Assembly: GCF_037963835.1 (NCBI RefSeq)
Contig: NZ_CP150145.1
Location: 2,976,001-3,040,000 of the forward strand
DNA from: Paenibacillus sp. FSL H8-0332
GTDB taxonomy: Bacteria; Bacillota; Bacilli; Paenibacillales; Paenibacillaceae
DNA length: 64,000 nucleotides
Direction: 5' to 3'
Of this stretch, positions 23,322 through 33,348 are shown one piece after another (positions within the stretch are counted from its first letter, which is position 1; each line of letters begins with the position of its first letter). The translations under genes were made by a program, and so were the position numbers. The notes under the pieces were generated by a model. The model had not been told where the DNA came from, did no database searches, and saw nothing but the letters and a program-made list of their open reading frames with translations.

Positions 23322-24560
23322 TTGAATCATAGAGTGGTTATAACAGGTATGGGTGTGATGACTTCGCTGGGTAAGGATCTTGAGACGTTCTGGGATAACC
23401 TCATGAGCGGCAAGTCCGGAGTATCCCTGGTTGAAGCTTTTGACGTCAGTGAATATCCAACACGAATTGCTTCTTCGGTTAAGGATTTCGATGCGGAAGC
23501 ACGCTTTGGCCGCAAGGAAGCCCGTAAGATGGACCGGTTCGTACAATTCGCGGTTGCTGCCGGTGAAGATGCACTGAAGGACAGCGGACTTACGATTGGT
23601 GAAGATATCGATGCAGAGCGGATCGGGGTATCAGTCGGTTCTGGAATCGGCGGCCTGGGCACATGGGAAGATAACCACAACCTGCTGCTCGAAAAAGGCC
23701 CGAAGCGGGTCAGCCCGTTCTTCATTCCTATGATGATTGCCAACATGGGCTCCGGCCAGCTGTCAATCAATCTCGGTGCCAAGGGACCGAATACAACGAC
23801 AGTAACCGCTTGTGCTACAGGTAGTCACTCCGTCGGGGAATCCTTCCGTCTGATCCAGCGCGGTGATGCGGATGCAATGATCTGCGGCGGTGCGGAAGCG
23901 ACCATTCGCCCTACAGGAATGGCAGGCTTTTGTGCAATGAGAGCCATGTCTACCCGTAATGATGAGCCGGAGAAGGCCAGCCGCCCGTTTGATGTGGGCC
24001 GTGACGGTTTCGTCATGGGCGAGGGTGCGGGAATCCTGATTCTCGAATCCCTGGAACACGCCGAGAAGCGCGGAGCCAAGATATATGCTGAAGTGATCGG
24101 ATATGGCCTTAGCGCCGATGCCCATCACATGACAGAGCCTGATCCTGACGGTGCAGCACGCTGCATGAAGATGGCGATTCGTGATGCCGGAATTAATGCT
24201 GAGGATATCGACTACATCAATGCGCATGGCACATCTACACCGGTAGGCGACAAATCGGAGACAGCCGCTGTGAAGAAGGCGCTTGGAGAGCATGCGTACA
24301 AGGTAGCGATCAGCTCGACCAAATCAATGACAGGCCACTTGCTTGGTGCTGCCGGCGGTGTGGAAGCGATTATCTGCGGGCTGTCCCTGCAGAAGGGCAT
24401 GATTGCTCCTACCATCAATCTGGACAACCCTGACCCGGACTGCGATTTGGACTATGTTCCGAATGTGCCGCGTAAGGCTGAGCTTAACATCGCAATGTCG
24501 AATTCCTTCGGCTTCGGAGGGCATAACGCGACCGTTATTCTCAAAAAATATAATAAGTAA
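23322..24560 (+). CDS. fabF: Beta-ketoacyl-ACP synthase II
   Basis: FabF carries out chain-elongating condensation. The Cys-His-His triad is present: [10 protein letters not shown] (C164), NAHGTSTP (H302) and [11 protein letters not shown] (H339). The 412-residue length is standard. The start is TTG 23322 with GGGGTGA at ideal spacing; an out-of-frame ATG at 23318 opens a four-codon ORF that overlaps the TTG. FabF is the usual target of cerulenin and platensimycin. Confidence 0.96.
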   Translation: MNHRVVITGMGVMTSLGKDLETFWDNLMSGKSGVSLVEAFDVSEYPTRIASSVKDFDAEARFGRKEARKMDRFVQFAVAAGEDALKDSGLTIGEDIDAERIGVSVGSGIGGLGTWEDNHNLLLEKGPKRVSPFFIPMMIANMGSGQLSINLGAKGPNTTTVTACATGSHSVGESFRLIQRGDADAMICGGAEATIRPTGMAGFCAMRAMSTRNDEPEKASRPFDVGRDGFVMGEGAGILILESLEHAEKRGAKIYAEVIGYGLSADAHHMTEPDPDGAARCMKMAIRDAGINAEDIDYINAHGTSTPVGDKSETAAVKKALGEHAYKVAISSTKSMTGHLLGAAGGVEAIICGLSLQKGMIAPTINLDNPDPDCDLDYVPNVPRKAELNIAMSNSFGFGGHNATVILKKYNK

Positions 24561-24574
24561 GGGGAGACAGTGCA

Positions 24575-25279
24575 GTGAAAGGAGACCTGAAGCAGTTACA
24601 AAGCCAACTTCAAATCCAATTTCACGATCCTGTACTTCTGAAGCAGGCCTTTACCCATGCATCCTATGTGAACGAACACCGGTTCAATCAGCATCAGGAT
24701 AACGAGCGCCTTGAGTTCCTGGGTGATGCGGTGCTTGAGCTGACGGTGTCCGAATATCTGTACAATCTGCTCCCGGACAGACCCGAGGGTGAACTGACCA
24801 AGCTGCGTGCGGCGATTGTGTGTGAGCCGTCGCTGGTCCGTTTCGCCGAAACCTTGGGCTTCGGGCGATTCGTACTGCTGGGAAAAGGGGAAGAGCTGAC
24901 GGGCGGGCGTACCCGCCCGGCTCTGCTGGCCGATGTGTTCGAAGCCTTCGTGGGAGCGCTCTATCTCGATCAAGGCCTGGAAACGGCCCGGAGATTTCTG
25001 GATAATCACGTATTCCCGCTGGTTGAGACCGACGGTAAGCTGCAAATGCAGATGAGCGATTTCAAGACAGAGCTTCAGGAACTGATACAGCATCATGGCA
25101 TGGGTACGCTGGAATACCGGATTATTGAAGAACGCGGTCCGGCGCACGAGCGTGAGTTCGTCTCTGAAGTCTATATGGCCAGCCGTTCACTCGGCAGTGG
25201 CAGCGGCCGCTCCAAGAAGGAAGCGGAGCAGCAGGCCGCGGCCGCGGCGTTATTGCTTCTGAAGGAAGACGGCGCTTGA
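24575..25279 (+). CDS. rnc: Ribonuclease III
   Basis: RNase III cleaves double-stranded RNA in rRNA and mRNA processing. The 234-residue protein has the nuclease signature [14 protein letters not shown] (about residues 43-56), the second acidic site in [16 protein letters not shown], and a C-terminal double-strand RNA binding domain ([13 protein letters not shown] to [13 protein letters not shown]). GTG start behind GGGGAGA, 14 bp after fabF. The rnc-smc-ftsY order is conserved in Bacillota. Confidence 0.97.
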   Translation: MKGDLKQLQSQLQIQFHDPVLLKQAFTHASYVNEHRFNQHQDNERLEFLGDAVLELTVSEYLYNLLPDRPEGELTKLRAAIVCEPSLVRFAETLGFGRFVLLGKGEELTGGRTRPALLADVFEAFVGALYLDQGLETARRFLDNHVFPLVETDGKLQMQMSDFKTELQELIQHHGMGTLEYRIIEERGPAHEREFVSEVYMASRSLGSGSGRSKKEAEQQAAAAALLLLKEDGA

Positions 25280-25308
25280 AGGTATATTTGAACGAGTAGA
25301 AGCGGAGT

Positions 25309-25370
25309 AGAGCAGCAATGGTCTGAATGCCGGCGATATCGGCGGAAGTCAGACTTTTGCTGCTCTTTTT
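25309..25370 (+). terminator. Intrinsic terminator after rnc
   Basis: AGAGCAGCAA (25309-25318) and inner GTCTGA pair with TCAGAC and TTGCTGCTCT (25357-25366), followed by TTTTT. A second small hairpin (about 25437-25454) follows before the smc start, and a TATAAT box lies at 25477-25482, so smc probably has its own promoter. Confidence 0.85.
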
Positions 25371-25505
25371 CGGAATATCAGAAATTATATGTTTTGGGGT
25401 AACCACAAAGTACTTGAGTAAACATCGAAGCAGGTGCACCCCTTTGTGGGGGTGTTTTGGCAAGAAAACACTATGGTATAATGGGTCAGAGGTGATTGGC
25501 GAGTT

Positions 25506-28500
25506 ATGTTTCTGAAACGGATTGAATTAGCGGGCTTCAAATCATTTGCCGACAAAACGGAGATGGAATTTGTGCGCGGCATTACGGCTGTAGTCGGCCC
25601 GAACGGAAGCGGCAAAAGCAATATATCCGACGGCATACGCTGGGTGCTTGGGGAGCAGAGTGCCAAGTCCCTGCGCGGCGGCAAGATGGAGGATATTATA
25701 TTTGCCGGAAGCGATGCCCGCAAGGCGGTCAATTACGGCGAAGTTTCGCTGACACTGGATAACGAGGATCATGTGCTGCCGCTGGATTTCAGCGAGGTGA
25801 CCGTGACCCGGCGTGTCCACCGCAGCGGAGACAGTGAATATCTGATCAATAAGCAGGCTTGCAGGCTGAAAGATATCACAGAGCTGTTCATGGATACCGG
25901 CATTGGCCGTGAAGCCTATTCGATTATTGGACAAGGCCGGATTGAAGAGATTCTTAGTACCCGTTCTGAAGACCGGAGGGGGATCTTTGAAGAGGCTTCA
26001 GGTATTGTTAAATATAAATCACGTAAAAAAGATGCCGGCCGCAAGCTCGACGAGACCGAGCAGAATTTGCTGCGGATTCATGACCTGATCAGTGAGCTTG
26101 AGGATCAGGTGGGACCGCTGAAGGACCAGTCCGAGAAGGCACTCCGCTATAAGGAGCTGCGTGAGCAACTCAAAGTTCTGGAGATTTCCGTATATGTGCA
26201 TCAGATCGAAGGCATACATACATCCTGGCAGGAGGGTAACGCCCGCCTGGAGGTGCTTAAGACGGAGCAGCTGGAGCTGTCCACTGTAGTCTCTGCCCAT
26301 GATGCCAAGCTGGAGAGCGGCCGGGCCGAGCTGCGTAATCTGGAGCAGGAAGTGGAGAAGCTGCAGGAGCTGCTGCTGCGCAGCAGCGAAGCCAACGAGA
26401 AGAGTGAAGGCTACGGAGAGCTGCTGAAGGAGCGCCGCAGGAATCTGGAGCAGAACCGGGAACAGCTTATGCAGACTCTGGGTTCTGTAGGGGAACGTTC
26501 CGAGGGGCGGCAGCGCGAGCTGGCCGAGCTGGAGCATAAGCTGAAGCAGGCCAGACAAGCACTGGAGGAGCTGCGGGCACAGCTTGCGGATGAGGAATCG
26601 AACCTGCAGGGTGTGGCCGGTGGTATTAGCCAGAGCAAGGAAGAGAAGCTGAAAAGCGCTTTGCTTGAGCTGATGAACCTGATGGCCCAGGCGCGCAACG
26701 AGATCCGCTATGCGGATCAGCAGAAAGAGAGCCTGGAGCGGCGAATGAGCCGCAGCCAGGAAGAGAGCGGCAAGTGGACAGCCCGGCTGGAGGAGCTGGT
26801 CTCCGCCCAAGCAGGGCTGAAGGATAAGATTACCGCGCTCGGCAAGGAGATCGGCCTGCTGCGCGGCGCGTACATTACGGAGAGCGAGCAGACCGGTAAA
26901 CGGCAGAAGCTGCTCGAAGAAACGCAGAGCGGCCTGCGCAAATGGGAACAGAAGCGCGAAGCCCAGGTCTCCCGGCATGAGACGATGAAGGAAATGCAGG
27001 ATGATTTTGACGGCTTCATGCTTGGGGTCAAAGAGGTGCTGAAAGGCGCGCGCAAAGGACAGGTAAGCGGTGTACACGGCGCAGTTGCCGAGTTGATCTC
27101 CGTTCCCGAGAAGCTGGAAATGGCGATTGAGACCGCGATGGGCGCTTCCTTGCAGCATGTGGTCATGGAGAATGAGGCGGTGTCCCGGCAGGCGATTGCT
27201 TTCCTGAAGCAGCGTCAGCTCGGGCGGGCGACCTTCCTGCCGCTGGATGTTATCCGGCCCCGGCAGATTACCGGCAGTGACCGCAGCTTGGTGCAAGGTG
27301 CCGAAGGGTTTGTCGGCATCGGTTCGGAGCTGGTCGGCTATGAAGAGAAGTATGGAAGCATTATCGGAAGCTTGCTCGGCAATGTCGTGATCGCTGAGAG
27401 TCTGGAGCAGGCGAACCGCATTGCGGCCAAATGCCAGTACCGCTACAGAGTGGTTACGCTTGAAGGCGATGTGGTGAACGCAGGCGGTTCGATGACAGGC
27501 GGCAGCCAGCATAAGAAGAACAACAGCTTGCTTAGCCGCAAGCGGCAGCTTGACCAGCTCTCCGGTGAGATTGAGGAAAGCGAGCAGCAGATTGCCAAGC
27601 TGATGCAGGGAATCAGCCGCTTGCGCGCCGAACAGGACAAGGCTTCTCAGAAGCTGGAGGAGCTGCGGCATGACGGTGACGAGAAGCGTCTGGAGGAACA
27701 GCGTGTATCCGGCGATCTGAAGCAGCTGGAGCAGGAGCTGCGGCATGTGCAGGAACAGGTAGAGGGCGCAGGCGCGGAGCGCAGCGGCTTCGAGCATGAG
27801 GCGCGGGGGCTGGACGAGACCCGCAAGCAGGCCGAAGCTGAGCTGGCCCGGCTGGAGAAGGAAGAGCAGGAGGCGCATGCGGCGATCCGCAGTGCCGAAT
27901 CGGACCGCAAAGCGAATGAATCGGCCAAGGAAGAGCTGCAGGGCAAGCTGACCGGGATGAAGGTCACGGAGGGCAAGCTGGATCAGGAGATCTTCTCGCT
28001 GGAGGAGCAGCTTCGCCGGATGAGGCAGGATGCCGGCTCCCAGGAGAAGGAGCTGCGCCAGAGCCGCAGCCTGCTTATGACCATCGAGCAGGATCTGGAA
28101 GAGAATGCACGGGAGACCGTGAAGCAGAAGGAAGAGGTCAACAGTCTGCGGCTGAGCAAGGAAGATACGTCTGCGAGGCTTGACCTGGCCCGTGCCGACC
28201 GCGCGGCGATCTCGCGCAAGCTGGAGCTGGCCGAAGGCGAGACCAAAGACCAGCGGCAGGCGCTCCGGGCGGTTGAAGACAAGCTCCGTTCCACGGAGGT
28301 TGCCGTTGGCCGGCTCGATGTGGAGCTGGACAATATCCTCCGGAAGCTGAGCGATGACTATGAGCTCAGCTACGAGCTGGCGAAGCAGCGTTATCCGGTA
28401 CCGGAGGATGTGCCTGCGGCACAGCTGGAGGTGCAGCGTCTGAAGCGTAGCATCTCCGGTCTGGGCGAGGTCAACCTGGGCGCGATTGAAGAGTATCAGC

Positions 28501-29075
28501 GGGTGCATGAGCGGTATACTTTTCTCAGCGGGCAAAAGGATGATCTGGTGGAAGCCAAAACAACGCTGTATCATGTGATCCATGAGATGGAAGAGGAGAT
28601 GTCGAAGCGCTTCAAGCAGACCTTCGATGCCATCCGCCGCGAGTTCGGTACAGTGTTCACGAAGCTGTTCGGCGGCGGCCGGGCAGATCTGCAGCTGCTG
28701 GACCCCGAGCATATGCTCGATACAGGAATTGATATCGTCGCCCAGCCGCCGGGCAAGAAGCTGCAGAATCTCCAGCTTCTCTCCGGCGGGGAACGCGCCT
28801 TGACCGCGATGGCTCTCCTGTTCGCCATTCTGCAAGTCAAGCCGGTACCGTTCTGCGTGCTGGATGAGGTGGAAGCGGCACTGGATGAAGCCAATGTGGT
28901 ACGCTTCGCCCAGTACCTGCGCGAGTTCTCGGAGCAGACGCAGTTCATCGTAGTGACCCACCGCAAGGGAACGATGGAGGAAGCCGATGTGCTCTATGGC
29001 GTGACGATGGAGGAAGGCGGCGTATCCAAGCTCGTATCCGTGCGGCTGGAGGATGAAGAAGCTGAGATAGCTTAA
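25506..29075 (+). CDS. smc: Chromosome partition protein SMC
   Basis: SMC is the ATPase of the SMC-ScpAB condensin, which is loaded near the origin and organises the chromosome arms. The 1189-residue protein has the N-terminal P-loop GPNGSGKSNISD (about 32-43), two long coiled-coil arms (about 170-500 and 680-1020), a hinge (about 510-670) rich in Gly, and the C-terminal signature LLSGGERALTAMALLFAI with Walker B VLDEVEAALDEAN. Length is standard. The ATG follows AGAGGTG. Confidence 0.98.
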   Translation: MFLKRIELAGFKSFADKTEMEFVRGITAVVGPNGSGKSNISDGIRWVLGEQSAKSLRGGKMEDIIFAGSDARKAVNYGEVSLTLDNEDHVLPLDFSEVTVTRRVHRSGDSEYLINKQACRLKDITELFMDTGIGREAYSIIGQGRIEEILSTRSEDRRGIFEEASGIVKYKSRKKDAGRKLDETEQNLLRIHDLISELEDQVGPLKDQSEKALRYKELREQLKVLEISVYVHQIEGIHTSWQEGNARLEVLKTEQLELSTVVSAHDAKLESGRAELRNLEQEVEKLQELLLRSSEANEKSEGYGELLKERRRNLEQNREQLMQTLGSVGERSEGRQRELAELEHKLKQARQALEELRAQLADEESNLQGVAGGISQSKEEKLKSALLELMNLMAQARNEIRYADQQKESLERRMSRSQEESGKWTARLEELVSAQAGLKDKITALGKEIGLLRGAYITESEQTGKRQKLLEETQSGLRKWEQKREAQVSRHETMKEMQDDFDGFMLGVKEVLKGARKGQVSGVHGAVAELISVPEKLEMAIETAMGASLQHVVMENEAVSRQAIAFLKQRQLGRATFLPLDVIRPRQITGSDRSLVQGAEGFVGIGSELVGYEEKYGSIIGSLLGNVVIAESLEQANRIAAKCQYRYRVVTLEGDVVNAGGSMTGGSQHKKNNSLLSRKRQLDQLSGEIEESEQQIAKLMQGISRLRAEQDKASQKLEELRHDGDEKRLEEQRVSGDLKQLEQELRHVQEQVEGAGAERSGFEHEARGLDETRKQAEAELARLEKEEQEAHAAIRSAESDRKANESAKEELQGKLTGMKVTEGKLDQEIFSLEEQLRRMRQDAGSQEKELRQSRSLLMTIEQDLEENARETVKQKEEVNSLRLSKEDTSARLDLARADRAAISRKLELAEGETKDQRQALRAVEDKLRSTEVAVGRLDVELDNILRKLSDDYELSYELAKQRYPVPEDVPAAQLEVQRLKRSISGLGEVNLGAIEEYQRVHERYTFLSGQKDDLVEAKTTLYHVIHEMEEEMSKRFKQTFDAIRREFGTVFTKLFGGGRADLQLLDPEHMLDTGIDIVAQPPGKKLQNLQLLSGGERALTAMALLFAILQVKPVPFCVLDEVEAALDEANVVRFAQYLREFSEQTQFIVVTHRKGTMEEADVLYGVTMEEGGVSKLVSVRLEDEEAEIA

Positions 29076-29132
29076 TTAGACGCAGGATTCATGAAGTGAT
29101 CCCTATAACCCTTTAGGAGGAAGCATAAGCAT

Positions 29133-30125
29133 ATGAGTTTTTTCAAAAAACTGAAAGACAGCATCTCCGGCAAAACGGAAAGCGTAACGAAACAGTTCCG
29201 CGACGGTCTGGAGAAAACACGCAAGGGCTTCGTTGAGAAGGTCTCTGATCTGATGATCCGCCGCAAAAAGATAGATGAAGAGTTCTATGAGGAACTGGAA
29301 GAGATTCTGATCGGCGCCGATGTAGGCGTAAATACGGTCATGAATCTGGTGGAGGAGCTGCGCGCCGAAGTGAAGCAGAAGCGGATCGAGGACGCGGCAG
29401 AGCTTCAGCCGATTCTCTCCCGCAAGCTGATGGAGCTGCTGCGCGGCGATGACGACAACAGTCTGAACGAGAATCCGGACGGCATTACTGTGATCCTGTT
29501 CGTCGGTGTGAACGGAGTCGGGAAGACCACGACCATCGGCAAGCTGGCGCACCGCTACAAGCAGGAAGGCAAGAAGGTGCTGCTGGCGGCAGGCGACACC
29601 TTCCGTGCCGGAGCCATTGAGCAGCTTGAGGTGTGGGGCAAGCGTGCCGGGGTTGATGTTATCAAGCAGCAGTCGGGCTCCGATCCGGCAGCGGTGATGT
29701 TCGATGCGGTTCAGGCTGCCAAGCAGCGCGGTGTGGATGTGCTGATCTGCGATACGGCAGGCCGGCTGCAGAACAAGAGTAATCTGATGGAAGAGCTGAA
29801 CAAGATCTTCCGTGTCATTCAGCGCGAGATTCCAAGCGCCCCGCATGAGGTACTGATGGTGCTGGATGCGACCACCGGGCAGAATGCGCTGACTCAGGCC
29901 AAGCTGTTCGGCGAGAAGAGCGGCGTGACCGGACTCGTACTAACGAAGCTGGACGGTACGGCGAAGGGTGGTATCGTGGTAGCGATCCGCCAGGAAATGA
30001 ACCTGCCAGTGAAGCTGGTGGGTCTCGGCGAGAAAATGGAAGATCTCCAGCCGTTCGACTCCGACCAGTTCGTGCATGCCCTGTTTGCAGGCGTAATCTC
30101 GGAGGAAGCGGACGCCGAAGAATAA
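29133..30125 (+). CDS. ftsY: Signal recognition particle receptor FtsY
   Basis: FtsY is the SRP receptor GTPase that delivers ribosomes making membrane proteins. The 330-residue protein has a basic N-terminal region, the N domain helices, and the G domain with [15 protein letters not shown] (G1), [24 protein letters not shown] (G3), and [10 protein letters not shown] (G4). It follows smc by 57 bp with AGGAGGAAGC before the ATG. A strong terminator ends the operon. Confidence 0.98.
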   Translation: MSFFKKLKDSISGKTESVTKQFRDGLEKTRKGFVEKVSDLMIRRKKIDEEFYEELEEILIGADVGVNTVMNLVEELRAEVKQKRIEDAAELQPILSRKLMELLRGDDDNSLNENPDGITVILFVGVNGVGKTTTIGKLAHRYKQEGKKVLLAAGDTFRAGAIEQLEVWGKRAGVDVIKQQSGSDPAAVMFDAVQAAKQRGVDVLICDTAGRLQNKSNLMEELNKIFRVIQREIPSAPHEVLMVLDATTGQNALTQAKLFGEKSGVTGLVLTKLDGTAKGGIVVAIRQEMNLPVKLVGLGEKMEDLQPFDSDQFVHALFAGVISEEADAEE

Positions 30126-30189
30126 TGACTCTAGGCAAGAGCTGAATGGGTAGTCGAAGACCTTTAACTACAATAGATGACTGCGCTGC

Positions 30190-30229
30190 AACCTCCCTTT
30201 GGAATGAAATATTCCCGGGGAGGTTTTTT
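30190..30229 (+). terminator. Intrinsic terminator after ftsY
   Basis: AACCTCCC (30190-30197) pairs with GGGAGGTT (30218-30225), followed by a T run. Confidence 0.9.
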
Positions 30230-30770
30230 GTTGAACGGATTGGAGCGGCTGAGAGAGGAGGGGAAGCGGAAATAGTTGGATTTTCTCCACTTGCTGAGGA
30301 AAGAATGGTCTCTGTTAGAGCAGTAGTTGGAAAAACTACACTTAAATGAGCGCATTTCAGCCAATGTAGCTGATACTAACACTAGCAGTTGTAGTTTTTC
30401 CACTTGCTTGCCCTTATCCCTCAGAAATCGAAGAATTAAGATACGTTTGTCCACCTGCTGTTGCGGGGCTGCCGCTTCTTGGCTTCCCGCGCAGAATCCC
30501 CCGCCAAGGACATATCCTGCTCTGCAGAAAGGAGCCTCCACCAGTGCATAATCATCCTTCGGCGTACTCCCCTTTTGGCCTTTCAAAGAATATGCCGAAA
30601 TCATGTTAAAAATACAACATATGAAAAATTCATAATAGTACTGCTTGTCAGCGCTCCAGCATACAATTGGATGTGGAATTCACTCTGTACGTCCCTGAAA
30701 GCAGTGAAAAGAGAAAGGAAGCGATTCCAAACCGGCAGAATGGTTCAGAAACTCCATTTTGCTGTTATAT
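30230..30770. other. Repeat-bearing intergenic region
   Basis: No credible gene is seen. The region carries three copies, in both orientations, of a short motif like TAGTTTTTCCACTTGCT (30272-30299, 30320-30343 reversed, 30384-30412), and one copy of CATATGAAAAATTCATAATA (30618-30638) that recurs at 42588 and 43011. The short ORFs here have no ribosome sites. Confidence 0.6.
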
Positions 30771-30773
30771 ATA

Positions 30774-30803
30774 TTGACATGAATAATATCATTTACGTAT
30801 TAT
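30774..30803 (+). promoter_or_regulatory. Sigma-A promoter of the ATP-grasp operon
   Basis: TTGACA (30774-30779), an 18-bp spacer and TATTAT (30798-30803), 98 bp before the first gene of the CP-ATP-grasp operon. The leader is AT-rich. Confidence 0.8.
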
Positions 30804-30901
30804 GAAGGTAGTGAAACATATTTTAATGGTGAATTTTTAATTTTTGAACTTATTTGTTAAGAAACATAACACATTATACTGATCCGAGAGGAGTCGGGCT
30901 C

Positions 30902-32365
30902 ATGTCCAAACTAGATCCTTTGCCCGGTCTGTCTCCGTATCCGCTGCAGCATTTCTATGATGAGATGTATGCGGATGAACGGAACGTCCGGCCTCATTAC
31001 AAGCATGTGAACCGCATGTTTTCCGGGATGAGCCCCGAAGAGCTGCAAGGCAAGCAGAAGCTGATGCAGCGTCGGATGATGGAAGAAGGCATTACCTTTA
31101 CTCTGTATAACCCGGCACAGGATCAGCCTATGGAGCGGACGATTCCTTTTGACATGATTCCGCGCATTATTCCGAAAATGGAATGGGAACGGCTGGAGGC
31201 GGGCATTGTGCAGCGGATTACGGCACTGAATCTGTTCATTCATGATATTTACCATGAACAGTACATTGTGAAGGACGGCATTGTGCCGCGGCGGATGATT
31301 ATTTCCAACTGTTATTTCCGGCCGGAAATGTGCGGACTCCGCGTACCCGGCGGCGCATACATCACCACTTCAGGCATCGATCTGATCCGCCATCATGACG
31401 GGGAGTATTACGTGCTTGAGGATAATCTGCGTACACCTTCCGGCTTCTCTTATCTGTTCAAAGGCAGATCGCTCATGAACCAGCTGTTTCCTGAATTGTC
31501 GTTTGCCAGCTCGATCCGCGATGTGGATCACAGCCTGAACCGCTTCCTGTCCGTGCTGCGCAGCCTGTCTCCGTCCCGGACCAAAGACCCGGTCATTGCC
31601 CTGCTGACACCGGGGGAATACAATTCTGCTTATTATGAACATGCTTTCCTGGCGCAGCAGATGGGCATTCATCTGGTAGAGGGCCGCGATCTGGTCGCCC
31701 AGGACCACAAAATCTACCTGAAGGTGATGAACGGTCTGCGCAGAGTCGATGTGCTGTACCGGCGGCTGGATGATGATTTCATTGATCCGCTCGCTTTTCA
31801 GCCTAACTCGCTGCTGGGGGTCGCAGGTCTGATGAATGCCTACCGGGCAGGAAATATCACAATTGCCAATGCGCCCGGAACCGGGGTAGCTGATGACAAG
31901 GCCATGTATGTGTATGTCCCCGATATGATCCGCTATTACCTTAACGAAGAACCGATTCTGGGCAATGTGCCGACCTATCTGCTGTCACGGCCGCAAGAGC
32001 GCCAGTATGTGCTGGATCATCTCGCTGAAATGGTGGTGAAGGAGACGTCTCTCTCCGGGGGATACGGCATGCTGATCGGAAGTGAAGCAACGAAGCAGGA
32101 GCTCATAGACTTCCGGCTCAAAATACTGGCAGAACCGGAGCGTTATATCGCTCAGCCAATCATGTCACTGTCCCGTGCGCCGGTCTTGTCAGAAGCGAGC
32201 ATGGCTCCGCGGCATATCGATCTCAGAGCGTTTGTGCTGATGGGGGCTGACCGCAAGCCGCATGTCATTCCAGGGGGCCTCACCCGGGTGGCGATGCGCG
32301 AAGGCTCGCTGGTCGTGAACTCCTCCCAAGGCGGCGGAGTGAAGGATACCTGGGTAATGGCCTAG
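30902..32365 (+). CDS. Circularly permuted ATP-grasp protein
   Basis: The 487-residue protein belongs to the circularly permuted type-2 ATP-grasp family (COG2308; DUF404/DUF407). Recognisable parts are HFYDEMYADERNVRPHYKHVN near the start, RMIISNCYFRPEMCGLRVPGGAYITTSGIDLIRH, YVLEDNLRTPSGFSYL, and the C-terminal VVKETSLSGGYGMLIG and HIDLRAFVLMG. ATP-grasp enzymes ligate a carboxyl to an amine, so a peptide or amide product is expected; the substrate is not known. ATG 30902 follows GAGAGGAG. It leads a three-gene operon. Confidence 0.9.
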   Translation: MSKLDPLPGLSPYPLQHFYDEMYADERNVRPHYKHVNRMFSGMSPEELQGKQKLMQRRMMEEGITFTLYNPAQDQPMERTIPFDMIPRIIPKMEWERLEAGIVQRITALNLFIHDIYHEQYIVKDGIVPRRMIISNCYFRPEMCGLRVPGGAYITTSGIDLIRHHDGEYYVLEDNLRTPSGFSYLFKGRSLMNQLFPELSFASSIRDVDHSLNRFLSVLRSLSPSRTKDPVIALLTPGEYNSAYYEHAFLAQQMGIHLVEGRDLVAQDHKIYLKVMNGLRRVDVLYRRLDDDFIDPLAFQPNSLLGVAGLMNAYRAGNITIANAPGTGVADDKAMYVYVPDMIRYYLNEEPILGNVPTYLLSRPQERQYVLDHLAEMVVKETSLSGGYGMLIGSEATKQELIDFRLKILAEPERYIAQPIMSLSRAPVLSEASMAPRHIDLRAFVLMGADRKPHVIPGGLTRVAMREGSLVVNSSQGGGVKDTWVMA

Positions 32366-32394
32366 AGACTATCTAAGGTAAAGGGGTGGCTAGA

Positions 32395-33348
32395 ATGCTT
32401 AATCGCAATGCGGAGGCTCTATTCTGGATCGGCCGGTATATTGAACGGGCTGAGAATCACGCCCGGCTGATCGACGTACATTACCATATCCAGCAGGAAG
32501 AGGATTTCCAGGAAGAGGGCCACAAGTGGTCGCGCCTGATTAACGCGCTTGGGGTGCGGAACGAATATCTGCGGCAATTCGAGAGCTTCAGCGAGCAGGA
32601 TGTGTTATCCTTCATTACGCTGGATCTGGGGAACACCAATTCCTTGTTCTCCTGTGTGCATCAGGCCAGGAATAATCTGCGCACTCTGCGGCAGCATCTG
32701 CCGAGCGAGCTTTGGGATATTGTCAATGGCTTCAACCTGTGGCTCGGGGAGCAGTCGGTAGCGGATATCATGCGCGGTCCCCATCAATTCTATCAGCAGG
32801 TTAAGGAACGGGCGGCGATGTTCCTCGGCGCGGAGCAATCGGTGATGCTCCGGAGCAATGAATGGCATTTCATCGAGAGCGGCCGGTTTCTGGAACGGGC
32901 GGAGAATACGACGCGTATCCTGCAGACCGTCACGGTATCCTGCAAGTCGAAGGATATCAATTCCATCTATACCCAGCTTCAGGCTGTGCTGAAATCGGTG
33001 AGCGGTTATCAGTCCTTCCGCCGGTATTATGCCGATGATATGTCGCCGGAGTGCATCCTCGAATTCCTGATCGTGAACCCGTTTTTCCCCCGTTCGATCC
33101 GTTTCTCGTTCCACAAGCTGGAGGAGCATCTGGCCAAGCTGGAGCTGGACACTACTGAGAAGGGCTCGGGGCATGAGAAGGTGATCCGGCAAGCAGGCAA
33201 GATCAAGGCGGAGCTGGATTATATGGAGAAGGATGAGATGTCCGGGGACCTGGCCCTGGATGTACTGGAGTCACTGATGATATCCTGTCAGAGGCTCGGA
33301 CGAACGATGGACGGTGCTTTTTTTCGCCGAGAAGGAGTCTCGGTATGA
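32395..33348 (+). CDS. Alpha-E domain protein
   Basis: The 317-residue all-helical protein belongs to the alpha-E family (COG2307). Its N terminus LNRNAEALFWIGRYIERAENHARLIDVHYH and the second copy of the motif, WHFIESGRFLERAENTTRILQ, are the family hallmarks. Members nearly always sit beside a circularly permuted ATP-grasp protein, and are predicted partners in making an unknown peptide-like product. ATG 32395 follows AAAGGGG. The 3' end overlaps the transglutaminase gene by 4 bp. Confidence 0.9.
   Translation: MLNRNAEALFWIGRYIERAENHARLIDVHYHIQQEEDFQEEGHKWSRLINALGVRNEYLRQFESFSEQDVLSFITLDLGNTNSLFSCVHQARNNLRTLRQHLPSELWDIVNGFNLWLGEQSVADIMRGPHQFYQQVKERAAMFLGAEQSVMLRSNEWHFIESGRFLERAENTTRILQTVTVSCKSKDINSIYTQLQAVLKSVSGYQSFRRYYADDMSPECILEFLIVNPFFPRSIRFSFHKLEEHLAKLELDTTEKGSGHEKVIRQAGKIKAELDYMEKDEMSGDLALDVLESLMISCQRLGRTMDGAFFRREGVSV

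Noticed and set aside
26019..28961. 980-residue minus-strand ORF inside smc
   Set aside because: It is the shadow of the coiled-coil codons of smc; Leu/Gln-rich with no motif or ribosome site.
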